Shown piece after piece: positions 17,795 to 25,461 of a stretch of DNA of 64,000 nt. Both the position numbers and the translations under genes were made by a program. Under the pieces are notes generated by a model. That model did no database searches. It was not told the DNA's origin and saw only the letters and a program-made list of their open reading frames with translations. Source of the DNA: Rhodospirillales bacterium (GTDB lineage: Bacteria > Pseudomonadota > Alphaproteobacteria > Rhodospirillales > Defluviicoccaceae); the NCBI GenBank assembly GCA_016712595.1, contig JADJQT010000001.1:1361501-1425500 (forward strand), in the 5' to 3' direction. The stretch's first letter is position 1. The number at the start of each line of letters is the position of its first letter.

Positions 17795-18125
17795 CGGGTT
17801 TCCGAAGCCTCCCGTCGCACGAGAAGGAAATCTTGAGTTCCGCCAGCCGGCGGATCGATGTCCCTCGCGGGACGATGGATGGGGTGAGTTCGCCTGGGCT
17901 CTTGTGCCGGTCGCCCGACACGTGATCAGGACGCGCGTCAGATTGTTCCACCCCATCTTCCTGATCCCATGCTGGGAGAGCCAAACGGCTGATCCCGAAG
18001 AGAAGCGCGGATCCGCGAGCGACAGCAACCGACGGAACGGCGGATCGCCTGAAAGCGCTTGACCTCAACCGGCCGAATAGAGAAGAGCCCCGGTTCGAAG
18101 CCGATTTACACGCCTCGCCAATGCC
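17795..18125 (+). ncRNA. Non-coding right end of the IS110 element; candidate bridge-RNA region
   Basis: About 300 bases without a gene separate the IS110 transposase stop from the istB fragment. In the IS1111 subgroup of IS110 elements the bridge RNA is encoded downstream of the transposase, and in the other subgroup upstream (here about 16600-16756). The tract contains short G+C stems but I could not fold it. Only the position supports the assignment. Confidence 0.3.
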
Positions 18126-18431
18126 GTGAGCCGCCTGATGCGTCGGCTGGCCAAGGTCGACCTGCTCATTCTCGACGACTGGGCGATGACCGATCTGACC
18201 GCTCAGCAGCGCCGCGATCTGATGGAAATCGTCGATGATCGGTACGACCGCCGCGCCATCATCCTCGCCACCCAGGTGCCGGTCGATCGCTGGCACGACA
18301 TGATCGGCGATCCGACGTACGCCGACGCCATCCTCGATCGCAACGTTCGCAACGCCACCCGGCATGAGCTCAAGGGCGAGTCCCTGCGCAAAACCCGCAC
18401 CGCTGCCGCGATGATCGCCACCGCCAATTAA
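18126..18431 (+). pseudogene. C-terminal fragment of IstB (IS21 helper ATPase)
   Basis: About 101 residues matching the end of IstB. They include the Walker B region KVDLLILDDWAMTDLTAQQR, then RRAIILATQVPVDRWHDMIG, DPTYADAILDRNVRNATRHE and LKGESLRK. The N-terminal half with Walker A is missing, and no istA is present. It is therefore a remnant of an IS21-family element whose 5' side was probably removed by the neighbouring IS110 insertion. Confidence 0.88.
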
Positions 18432-18933
18432 CCCTCTTTAACACCAGCAAGGACAACCCTACGGTGCAACCCAGGTCAGACGCTGGACGTCCATGCCGCC
18501 CCGCGGGGCGGCATGGACGAAACACCCAAACGCCGTGCCAATCCTGATCGATCAGGTGGCCGCTTTGGTGAAAACGCTGACCGGATTCGAGATCATGTGC
18601 AGATTTTCCCGACTATCACTACGCGGTCAAGCCGATGACAACTATGTGCGCCGCTCGTTGTGGGCATGATTCGCGCCGAGAAAGATATGCTCGTGTTGCC
18701 ATCGCTCGACCGATTGGGAATGAGTCGGACCCCGCTTCAGGCATCAGCGTCGTATCGCCGCCGCCGACGATCGTCTTTTTGACTTTTGAGCAGCGCCGAT
18801 CATGCCGAGTTTCTCCCACGTGCGGTGGCGGTCTGGCGCGGAGCATGTTGACACCTGTCGACGATTCTTCCTGTACTTGGCGCTCAGTCGGCTTCTGCGA
18901 TGCGCGCAATTCAAGGGAAGCGGAGCGGAGGTG
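18432..18933. other. Intergenic region upstream of the OmpR/EnvZ-like pair
   Basis: No convincing gene is seen in ~500 bases. The response-regulator frame is open back to 18802 but the extra N-terminus is unlike any receiver. The tract holds the perfect palindrome at 18488-18519 and presumably the promoter of the two-component operon. Confidence 0.45.
18488..18519. repeat. Perfect 32-bp palindrome
   Basis: CGTCCATGCCGCCCCG (18488-18503) is followed at once by its exact reverse complement (18504-18519). There is no spacer and no following T tract. It lies 57 bases after the istB remnant. It could be a relic IS end, a protein-binding site or a factor-independent hairpin. Confidence 0.85.
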
Positions 18934-19662
18934 GTGAACAACCTGGAACCGGAAGCCCACATTCTCGTCGTCGATGATGACAGTCAGGTCAGGCAGCTGA
19001 TTGCGCGCTTCCTGCGCGAGAGTGGCTATCGTGCATCCAGCGCCCGCGACGGCATCGAGATGCGTGAGACCCTCGCTGCGGCAAAGATCGATCTGATCGT
19101 CCTCGATCTGATGCTGCCGGGGGCCTCGGGTCTCGATCTGTGCCGGGAACTGCGCGCGGGCTCGTCGGTGCCGATCATCATGCTGACCGCCAAAGGCGAG
19201 GATACCGATCGGATCGTCGGACTCGAACTAGGCGCCGACGACTACCTGCCGAAGCCGTTCAACCCGCGCGAACTACTGGCGCGCATCCGGGCCGTCCTGC
19301 GGCGGGCGGCCGCCCAGCCCGACGCCGATCTGGTGATCGGTGGTCGTCTGATCACGTTCGCCGGCTATACCCTAGACACGCAGCGGCGCGATGTGACGTC
19401 AGCCGGCGGCGTCGCGATCGATCTGAGCGGCGGAGAATACGATCTGCTGCTGGCTTTCATCGAGCACCCGAACCGGATTCTCTCGCGCGATCAACTGCTC
19501 GATCTGTCGCGGAACCGATCGGCGGAGCCGTTCGATCGAAGCATCGACGTCCAGGTCAGCCGGCTGCGACGCAAGCTGGAGGCCGGCGAAACGTCGCCGG
19601 TGCTCATTAAAACCGTTCGCGGCGCCGGCTACATCTTCGTGCCGACGGTCAGCCGGCTGTGA
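18934..19662 (+). CDS. ompR: OmpR-family response regulator
   Basis: About 242 residues. The receiver domain (residues ~8-120) has the acidic pocket VVDDD, the phospho-acceptor Asp in LIVLDLMLPG, the conserved Thr in IIMLTAKG and Lys in LPKPFN. A winged-helix domain follows, ending with SRLRRKLE and KTVRGAGYIF. The likely start is GTG 18934, just after ggagcggag; the open frame runs further upstream without receiver homology. It overlaps the kinase gene by 4 bases (GTGA) and so is translationally coupled to it. The symbol is by resemblance to OmpR of related bacteria. A role for the pair in the downstream metal-response genes is only a guess. Confidence 0.88.
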   Translation: MNNLEPEAHILVVDDDSQVRQLIARFLRESGYRASSARDGIEMRETLAAAKIDLIVLDLMLPGASGLDLCRELRAGSSVPIIMLTAKGEDTDRIVGLELGADDYLPKPFNPRELLARIRAVLRRAAAQPDADLVIGGRLITFAGYTLDTQRRDVTSAGGVAIDLSGGEYDLLLAFIEHPNRILSRDQLLDLSRNRSAEPFDRSIDVQVSRLRRKLEAGETSPVLIKTVRGAGYIFVPTVSRL

Positions 19663-20990
19663 GGCGGCTGGTTCCCGACACACTCGCCGGACGGACTATC
19701 GTCATTCTGGTGATCGGCCTCGGATTGTTCCATCTGTGGAGCATATGGATCTACCAGATCGGCACGGAAAACCTTCTCGGCTCGACACGCGAGCAAGGCT
19801 TGGCCGAACATTTGGTGTCCGCAATACATGCCCTCGACGAACTGCCGGCGGACCAGCGGGAACCGACGGCACATGCCCTTTCCTCGCCCGATCTGGAAGT
19901 CCATTGGAGCCGGTCGAGCCTGATGAGCGATCGGACCGTCGAGACCGAGCGCCTTGCCGATCTGCGGCGACGCATCCGCCAACTGGCGCCCGCGCTCGCC
20001 GAGCATCGGCTGCGCTTCGGCTATGCGGACGACGCCGAGCGGCATCGCCACCTGCTTCTGGCGTCGATGCAACTCGGAGATGGCAGCTGGGTGACATTCA
20101 GCTTGAACGCCTTCAGGCAGGGCGCGACGGTCGAGCACGACGTCCTTGGCTCACTCACCGCGATGGCGGTGGGCATCATCGTCGTTTCGGTCCTTCTTGT
20201 CCGCTCAATGACGGCTCCGCTGCGGGCCCTTGCAGACGCAGCGGACCGGGTCGGCACCGACATTTCCGCGCAAGGGGCGCCGGAAGCAGGGCCGAGGGAG
20301 ATCCGCCAGGTAGCCAAAGCGTTCAATACGATGCGCTCGCGGATCCGGCGGCTGATCACGGACCGAACGCAAACCCTGGCCGCCGTTTCCCACGACCTGA
20401 AGACACCCCTCACCCGGTTGCGGCTGCGTGCCGAATTCGTCGGCGACAGAGAGTTGCGCGCGTCGATCGACGCCGACCTCGACGAGATGGAGCGAATGAT
20501 CGATTCCGCGCTGGCTTTTCTCCGCGGCGACGAGACCGGCGAGGAAGGCCGGACGAGCGACATCGGCTCCATCTTGAAAACGATCTGCGATCACTTGGGG
20601 GATACCGGCGACGACGTTGTGCTGTCAGGGGATCATTTCGCGCCCCTTCATTGCAAGCCTCTGGCAATCAAGCGCGCCCTGTCGAACCTGATCGAGAATG
20701 CGGTCAAGTACGGCGGGCGGGCGCGGGTCTCGCTGACAGACGGGGCGGACGAAGTGATTGTGATGATCGAGGACGACGGGCCGGGGATTGCCGAAACCGA
20801 GCGCGAACGGGTGTTCGATCCGTTCTATCGCATTGAAGGCAGCCGCAGCCGCGAGACCGGCGGTTCGGGGCTGGGTTTGACCGTCGCCCGCACGGTGGTC
20901 CGCGCGCACGGCGGTGACATCACGCTGCAGACCCGGAACTGCGGCGGCTTGCGCGTCCTCGTTGCGTTGCCGAAGTCCGCCGCTCGATAG
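19659..20990 (+). CDS. envZ: EnvZ-like sensor histidine kinase
   Basis: A 443-residue inner-membrane kinase. The first membrane helix is at ~10-33, a periplasmic domain at ~34-160, the second helix at ~160-180 and a HAMP linker at ~180-235. The dimerisation/phospho-acceptor helix is AAVSHDLKTPLTRLRLRAEF (the His is in SHDLKTP). The ATPase domain has the N box NLIENAVKYGG, G1 EDDGPGIAE, F FDPFYRI and G2 GGSGLGLTV. It is co-transcribed with the response regulator and overlaps it. The SHDLKTPLTRLRLR sequence is characteristic of EnvZ-type kinases. Confidence 0.9.
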   Translation: MRRLVPDTLAGRTIVILVIGLGLFHLWSIWIYQIGTENLLGSTREQGLAEHLVSAIHALDELPADQREPTAHALSSPDLEVHWSRSSLMSDRTVETERLADLRRRIRQLAPALAEHRLRFGYADDAERHRHLLLASMQLGDGSWVTFSLNAFRQGATVEHDVLGSLTAMAVGIIVVSVLLVRSMTAPLRALADAADRVGTDISAQGAPEAGPREIRQVAKAFNTMRSRIRRLITDRTQTLAAVSHDLKTPLTRLRLRAEFVGDRELRASIDADLDEMERMIDSALAFLRGDETGEEGRTSDIGSILKTICDHLGDTGDDVVLSGDHFAPLHCKPLAIKRALSNLIENAVKYGGRARVSLTDGADEVIVMIEDDGPGIAETERERVFDPFYRIEGSRSRETGGSGLGLTVARTVVRAHGGDITLQTRNCGGLRVLVALPKSAAR

Positions 20991-21096
20991 CCAGCCAGAC
21001 ACATTATTTTACAAAGTCGAAAAACTGGAGAAACCGGCTGCGCTCATTCTTTCGCATCGGTTGCCGTAAGGCAGAGCGTGTTTCCAGGAGAGTCCG

Positions 21097-21549
21097 ATGC
21101 GCCTTCTTCGTTCGCCCGAAGTTTGCCTACCATCCCCTGCGCTGGGAGTGCTGACCGCCGCCCTCATCGCAGTTTCGTCGCTCGCCCATGCCGCCGATCG
21201 ATCACAAGAGTACCGTTTCGAAGTGGTCGATCAGCCGGTCGCCGTCGGCACCCACAGCGAATTCAATCTCAAGTTGACATGGACGTCAACCGGGCAGCCG
21301 GTGGAGGATGCCACGATCACCCGGGGCCATCTGGAAATGACAATGCCTCACTTCGCGCATAAGGGGTCGATGCCGATGGCGACCACCATGGGCGGAGAAG
21401 TCAAGCTGCTCGGAGCGCCGTCGCCCGGTCTCTACCGGCTGATGGGAGACGTTTCCATGCCCGGGACTTGGAAACTCGACATCATCGCGACGGTCCCGAG
21501 CGAGGCGGAGCCCGTCGAGGGCACAGCGACGTTCGAGGCCCGCCAGTAG
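21097..21549 (+). CDS. Exported FixH/YtkA-like protein
   Basis: A 150-residue protein with a signal peptide (hydrophobic core AALIAVSSLAHAA) and one immunoglobulin-like FixH/YtkA-type domain. The segment TRGHLEMTMPHFAHKGSMPM, then GVGEVK-like beta strands and GLYRLMGDVSMPGTWKLDI, is typical, with Met and His residues that could bind copper. The family is often found near copper transport or oxidase assembly genes. It is preceded by the kinase gene and followed by a broken lipoprotein gene. A second member of the family is at 23691. Confidence 0.75.
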   Translation: MRLLRSPEVCLPSPALGVLTAALIAVSSLAHAADRSQEYRFEVVDQPVAVGTHSEFNLKLTWTSTGQPVEDATITRGHLEMTMPHFAHKGSMPMATTMGGEVKLLGAPSPGLYRLMGDVSMPGTWKLDIIATVPSEAEPVEGTATFEARQ

Positions 21550-21641
21550 CGCGCGGACGAGCGGTTGTCTGTTGTCGGGTTACGCGGGTGTAGCGGGGAG
21601 GCCACACGCCACAACCTGCATGTGGGACGGGACGAGCGGTG

Positions 21642-22093
21642 ATGTTTGCGTTCAGGCGCTTCGGCTTCTTCATCCTGATGGCTTTCGTAACATCTCTCTC
21701 GGCGTGCGCCACCGGGCGCACCAATCTCTCAGAGACTGGTGCGGTGGACGTGCTGGTCGAGAACACACCAAAGGTCAACATTCAAGGCGTAACCCCGTCC
21801 TGGCAGATCAGGAAGAGACCACCGTCTATGGCCAAGTCCGCAGGCTGGGAGCCTACAATAATGCTTTCTCAAGAAGGCAGGTCATCGCCACAGCAGTTCT
21901 TCCGGATCGATCGACGTACGAAGCCAGCGACCCGCTCTTAACAAGGACACCGCGCGCCCGAAATTTCCGGACAATCTACCCGGTCGCACAATTCAAGATC
22001 GTGTTTCAGACGCGGCTGCCGAGCGGAACGATACTTTATCTGAAGTTTGCCAACCGCGATTCGAAACACGGCGGCGTTGAGGTCACGTCGTAG
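21642..22093 (+). pseudogene. Frameshifted small lipoprotein gene
   Basis: ATG 21642 opens a lipoprotein signal peptide, FILMAFVTSLSACATG (lipobox LSAC), then GAVDVLVENTPKVNIQGV. After about 21795 that frame becomes nonsense. The -1 frame continues with a sensible sequence, ADQEETTVYGQVRRLGAYNN, and ends FANRDSKHGGVEVTS at 22093. The join lies around 21785-21800 (aaggcgtaaccccgtcc) and one missing base explains it. The function is unknown. The position between two FixH-like genes suggests a periplasmic part of the metal locus. Confidence 0.7.
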
Positions 22094-22201
22094 ATGGACA
22101 ATGTCACACAAATACAAATAACAGCCGGCTCGTTCCTTGTTCGGGTATCACGATTTCGAAGAAAAACGTCCGTATCCTGAATATATGCAAGGAATAGTCA
22201 C

Positions 22202-22585
22202 GTGATAGAAACGCATATTATCCAGAACATGATCATACTTCGGATAAGTCGCAGAATAACGGATGAGGGTTTGGATGGGGTTACAGCTGCATTCGAACGG
22301 GCCCCTGGAGCAGAATTCAGTCTGCACGTTCGTCATCGCGGCGGTGGCACGCTTTACGTCTTGATGGACTGGGAACGATTGGACGGGTGGGAGGCAGGGA
22401 CACGCACCGCCTGCACCACTTTCTGCATGGGTTACCAAGAACGCGTTCGTCGCATCGCAATTGTCGGATCAGACACCTGAAGAGGCGAAGGTGAACGCCT
22501 TGCCGACGTCTATAAAGCCGGGCAGGTCAGGTACTTCCAACCGTCGGCGCGTAGCGATGCCATGGCTTGGCTCGAAGGACGCTGA
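22202..22585 (+). pseudogene. SpoIIAA/STAS-like protein with an in-frame TGA
   Basis: The frame from GTG 22202 gives MIETHIIQNMIILRISRRIT and then DWERLDGWEAGTRT and RVRRIAIVGSDT, and reaches TGA at 22478-22480. The same frame then continues RGEGERLADVYKAGQVRYFQ and PSARSDAMAWLEGR to a second TGA at 22583. The total of 127 codons matches SpoIIAA-like domain proteins of ~120 residues. These normally end with VGD(K)xW, then VRYF, then AWL. The TGA sits where the family often has Trp (TGG), so a single G-to-A change is enough. Confidence 0.75.
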
Positions 22586-22825
22586 CGCACGCGGCGCCCA
22601 GCAACTCCTAACGCCCGGACACGACACATTCGGAACCGCGTTGCGGAACCAAGCCGCAAACGGCGGTGGCTCCGGTCCGCCGCTTCAGTTCCTGATCCAC
22701 CAGCGGCCAGTTGGCGGCTCGCCGCAACAATTTGTTACAAGCGCGAAAACGTCGGGATACCTGAGCCCTCTAAAAAAAGGAGCCACACGAGAACAACGAT
22801 CTGTCGTGAGGTGAAACGAAGTCCA

Positions 22826-23107
22826 ATGGTTAACGAAGACATGCTCCGAACGCCTGACGCGGCCCGACGGCTAAGCCTTAAAGGCAGAGGCATTCTCGCT
22901 ACGGCTATCCTGGCCGGGGTTGTGCCCGCGACCATAGCAGGCGCGCACGAAGGTCACGATCACGCCCCACGCGCTATTCTCGATCTCATGGGCACGCTGG
23001 TAAGGATCATGGCGCCGGGTGAGGATGTCGGCGACGAGGTGGTCGAGGACCGAGTGACCATCCGGGTCGATGCCGAGGGCCGTATCGCCGATCTGAGCAA
23101 CGGCTGA
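22826..23107 (+). CDS. Small exported protein with an EGHDH histidine motif
   Basis: About 93 residues. A twin-Arg-containing N-terminus (DAARRLSLKGRGILATAILA) leads into a signal peptide ending IAGAHEGHDHAPRAIL. The mature part is short and acidic (RIMAPGEDVGDEVVEDRVTI). The HEGHDH cluster at the mature N-terminus is a plausible metal site. It lies 7 bases before the DUF2231 gene, which also has a His-rich end. No family was recognised. GTG 22811 is an alternative start. Confidence 0.5.
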   Translation: MVNEDMLRTPDAARRLSLKGRGILATAILAGVVPATIAGAHEGHDHAPRAILDLMGTLVRIMAPGEDVGDEVVEDRVTIRVDAEGRIADLSNG

Positions 23108-23114
23108 GGCAGCC

Positions 23115-23642
23115 ATGTTGCCTGTTCATCCGATCCTCGTGCATTTCCCAATAGCCTTGCTGACGGTTTCGCTCGCTGCGGATGCCCTCGCCTCCGTGCG
23201 CGTGAGCACGGAGGCGAGGGCGCTGGGCTTCTGGTGCCTCGTCCTCGCGGCGGTCGGCGCGGCAGGCGCGGTTATGACCGGTCTCGTTGATATGCACCGC
23301 GCCGATCTGGCGATGGCGACGCACGGATACGTTCATTTGCACCGCGACATCGGATGGGTGCTGCTTGCCGTCATATTGCTGCTGGCGGTCTGGCGTTTGC
23401 GGATCCGGCGCCGCAGCGGTCCTGGCGGACGTGTGGGGAGGGCCTACTTGGCGTCAGCCGCAGCGGCTTTCACGCTTCTCGTCTTCCAGGGTTGGTTTGG
23501 TGGCGAACTGGTGTACGGCCACGGCGCCGGTGTCGCCGCAGCCAGCCAAGGGGTCGTGAGCCCCGAGCAAGGGCAGAAGGGGCTGGCACCATTTTCCCGA
23601 TTTACCGGACACGCGGACCCGCATGGTGGACATAACCACTGA
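23115..23642 (+). CDS. DUF2231 membrane protein
   Basis: A 175-residue protein beginning MLPVHPILVHFPIALLTVSL, which is the DUF2231 signature (HPxxVHFPIAL). Four membrane helices are at ~5-27, ~35-57, ~75-93 and ~108-125. Conserved histidines lie in HGYVHLHRDIGW, which may bind heme or metal, and the tail ends GHADPHGGHNH. DUF2231 proteins often accompany heavy-metal resistance and cytochrome genes. Here the gene sits in a same-strand run leading into cusCBA. A strong hairpin is embedded at 23184-23221. Confidence 0.85.
   Translation: MLPVHPILVHFPIALLTVSLAADALASVRVSTEARALGFWCLVLAAVGAAGAVMTGLVDMHRADLAMATHGYVHLHRDIGWVLLAVILLLAVWRLRIRRRSGPGGRVGRAYLASAAAAFTLLVFQGWFGGELVYGHGAGVAAASQGVVSPEQGQKGLAPFSRFTGHADPHGGHNH
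23184..23221. repeat. 16-bp perfect inverted repeat with 6-nt loop inside the DUF2231 gene
   Basis: GCCCTCGCCTCCGTGC (23184-23199), loop gcgtga, then the exact complement (23206-23221). It encodes ALASVRVSTEARA near residues 24-36. A G+C-rich stem of this length inside a coding region should form a strong mRNA hairpin. Confidence 0.85.
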
Positions 23643-23690
23643 GACAGGGATCGAATGCGTGCGCGCAGCACGACGAAGTGGAGATTTTAC

Positions 23691-24086
23691 ATGCAACGGA
23701 TGTTCGGCGTACTGCTCATTGCCGCCACGCTATCTTTAGGCGCGAACCACGAGGCAAGTGCAGCCGCTGAAGATTATGCCTTTGAAGCCGCGACGGCGAA
23801 GGTCGGGCAGGGCAGCGATGCGATTGTTGGTGTACGGCTGCTGAACAAGGCATCCGGCAAACCGGTCGCGAACGCGGTCATCTTTCAGACGCGGCTCGAC
23901 ATGTCGCCCGAAAACATGGGTGGCATGACCAGCAAGGTTACGCCCGTGGCATTCGAGGAACCCGGCGTCTACTGCTTCGAAGTAGACCTGAGCATGGCGG
24001 GTCGCTGGGCGCTGACACTAGCGGCCAAGGTTCCGGGCGAGCAGGAAACCGTACGCGGCGAGGTCGACGTCGTTGCCACGGAATAG
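23691..24086 (+). CDS. Second exported FixH/YtkA-like protein
   Basis: About 131 residues. The signal peptide is MQRMFGVLLIAATLSLGANH... ending near SAAA, followed by a YtkA/FixH-like beta domain: VRLLNKASGKPVANAVIFQT, MSPENMGGMTSKVTPV and GVYCFEVDLSMAGRWALTLA. The Met-rich MSPENMGGM loop resembles copper-binding family members. ATG 23691 is preferred over 23655 because gtggag lies 7 bases upstream. Its stop is ~40 bases before the TolC-family start, so it is probably the first gene of the efflux operon. Confidence 0.78.
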   Translation: MQRMFGVLLIAATLSLGANHEASAAAEDYAFEAATAKVGQGSDAIVGVRLLNKASGKPVANAVIFQTRLDMSPENMGGMTSKVTPVAFEEPGVYCFEVDLSMAGRWALTLAAKVPGEQETVRGEVDVVATE

Positions 24087-24126
24087 GCCGGTCGATCGCC
24101 ACGATCGTAACCGCCCAGATGTGGCG

Positions 24127-25461
24127 ATGACGCGTTCCGGCCGTTGCGCGACGCACGCGAAAGCGGGGCTGATCGCCGTCGTGGCTCTCCTCGCCGCCGA
24201 TCCTGCAGCACGCGCCGAGGGCGATGCCGCCGCGCCGGCCCGATCGGCCGAAGCGGCAGCCGGCTTGGCGGTCCCCGGCGCCACGGTCGGTGAACTGTTG
24301 ACGCTGGCGCGGCGGATGAACCCCGAGGTTGCCGTAGCAGCACTCGACTCGGAGGCCGCGCTCGCCCGGGTCGATGCCGCGGGCCGGTTACCCGATCCGA
24401 CGTTCATCACGGAATTCAAGGACATCGATCGGGAGCGGCAGAGCGCGCTTCCCGAGAAGCTTGCCCGGGTTGAGTATAAGATTCAGCAGGAATTTCCGTT
24501 GTGGGGAAAGCTCGGCCTGCAGGAGGACGTCGCGCGGGCACGCGCTGGTGCGACGCGTGAGACGCAGCGTGCCATCGAGTTGGAGATCGCGGCACGGATC
24601 AAGACGGTATTCGCCGCCTACTATGCGGCGTTTGAAAACTGGCGGCTGACAAAAGACTTGTACGGCACTGTCGCCACGCTCGCCGACGTCACCCAGAGCC
24701 GCTATGCCCAGGGACTTGGCGAGCAGGAAGACGCGATCCGCGCCGAGGTCGAGAAAACTAGACTGCGGACCGAGTTGGTTCGGTTCGAAGCCGATCAACG
24801 CCAGTCGGCGGCACAACTCAATGCGCTACTTGATCGCGTCGAAGACATGCCGCTCGCTGCGCCAGAATCCCTGCGGCCCTTGCCCGATGACTCGTTGAGC
24901 GTGTCCGAGTTGCTTGAACGCGCGCGAATCAATAACCCGACGCTAGGCGCCGCGCAATCGCAGATCATTGCTGCTGAAGGGGACAAGGCATTGATCCGAA
25001 AGAGCTGGTACCCGGATGTGACGCTCGGCGTCACCTTCCAGCAATTCGTCGACCAGGAAGGGAGACGTTCGCCGGGTTACGAAGCGATGATCGGCACGAC
25101 GATCCCTTTGCAGTGGGGACTGCGCGAGGCGTGGGAGCGCGAGGCCTCCGCGAACCTCGCCGCCGCTCGCCGCCGCCGCGATAGCGCCGCCGCGAGTGTG
25201 CGGGGCGAACTTGCCGACTCATTTTATGGCCTGGAGGGCCTGCGGCGGATCGGAACGCTGTTGAAAGACGTCCAGCTGCCCGAGAGCAGACTGGCGCTCC
25301 AGACAGCCCTGCGCGGTTACGAACAGGGACGCTCCAATCTGAACTCGGTGTTGGATACGGAGCAGAGGGTGTTCGAAACGATGCTGCGGCTGCTTGCAGT
25401 ACAGGTCGAACAACAAGGGCGCCTTGCAGAGATCGAGCGGTTGATCGGGAGCGACCTGTGA
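24127..25461 (+). CDS. cusC: TolC/CusC-family outer-membrane efflux protein
   Basis: About 444 residues with a signal peptide (KAGLIAVVALLAADPAARA) and two tandem OEP domains of long coiled-coil helices. The typical outer-membrane strand regions are ARVEYKIQQEFPLWGKLGLQ in the first half and MIGTTIPLQWGLREAWERE in the second. It forms the outer-membrane channel of the tripartite pump with the next two products. It overlaps cusB by 4 bases (GTGA at 25458). The frame is open back to 24073 and the start could be GTG 24121 or ATG 24127. The cus name rests on the CusA methionines. Confidence 0.88.
   Translation: MTRSGRCATHAKAGLIAVVALLAADPAARAEGDAAAPARSAEAAAGLAVPGATVGELLTLARRMNPEVAVAALDSEAALARVDAAGRLPDPTFITEFKDIDRERQSALPEKLARVEYKIQQEFPLWGKLGLQEDVARARAGATRETQRAIELEIAARIKTVFAAYYAAFENWRLTKDLYGTVATLADVTQSRYAQGLGEQEDAIRAEVEKTRLRTELVRFEADQRQSAAQLNALLDRVEDMPLAAPESLRPLPDDSLSVSELLERARINNPTLGAAQSQIIAAEGDKALIRKSWYPDVTLGVTFQQFVDQEGRRSPGYEAMIGTTIPLQWGLREAWEREASANLAAARRRRDSAAASVRGELADSFYGLEGLRRIGTLLKDVQLPESRLALQTALRGYEQGRSNLNSVLDTEQRVFETMLRLLAVQVEQQGRLAEIERLIGSDL

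Noticed and set aside
22478..22480. TGA as a selenocysteine codon
   Set aside because: SpoIIAA-like proteins are not known selenoproteins and I saw no SECIS-like hairpin just downstream; a nonsense change is simpler.
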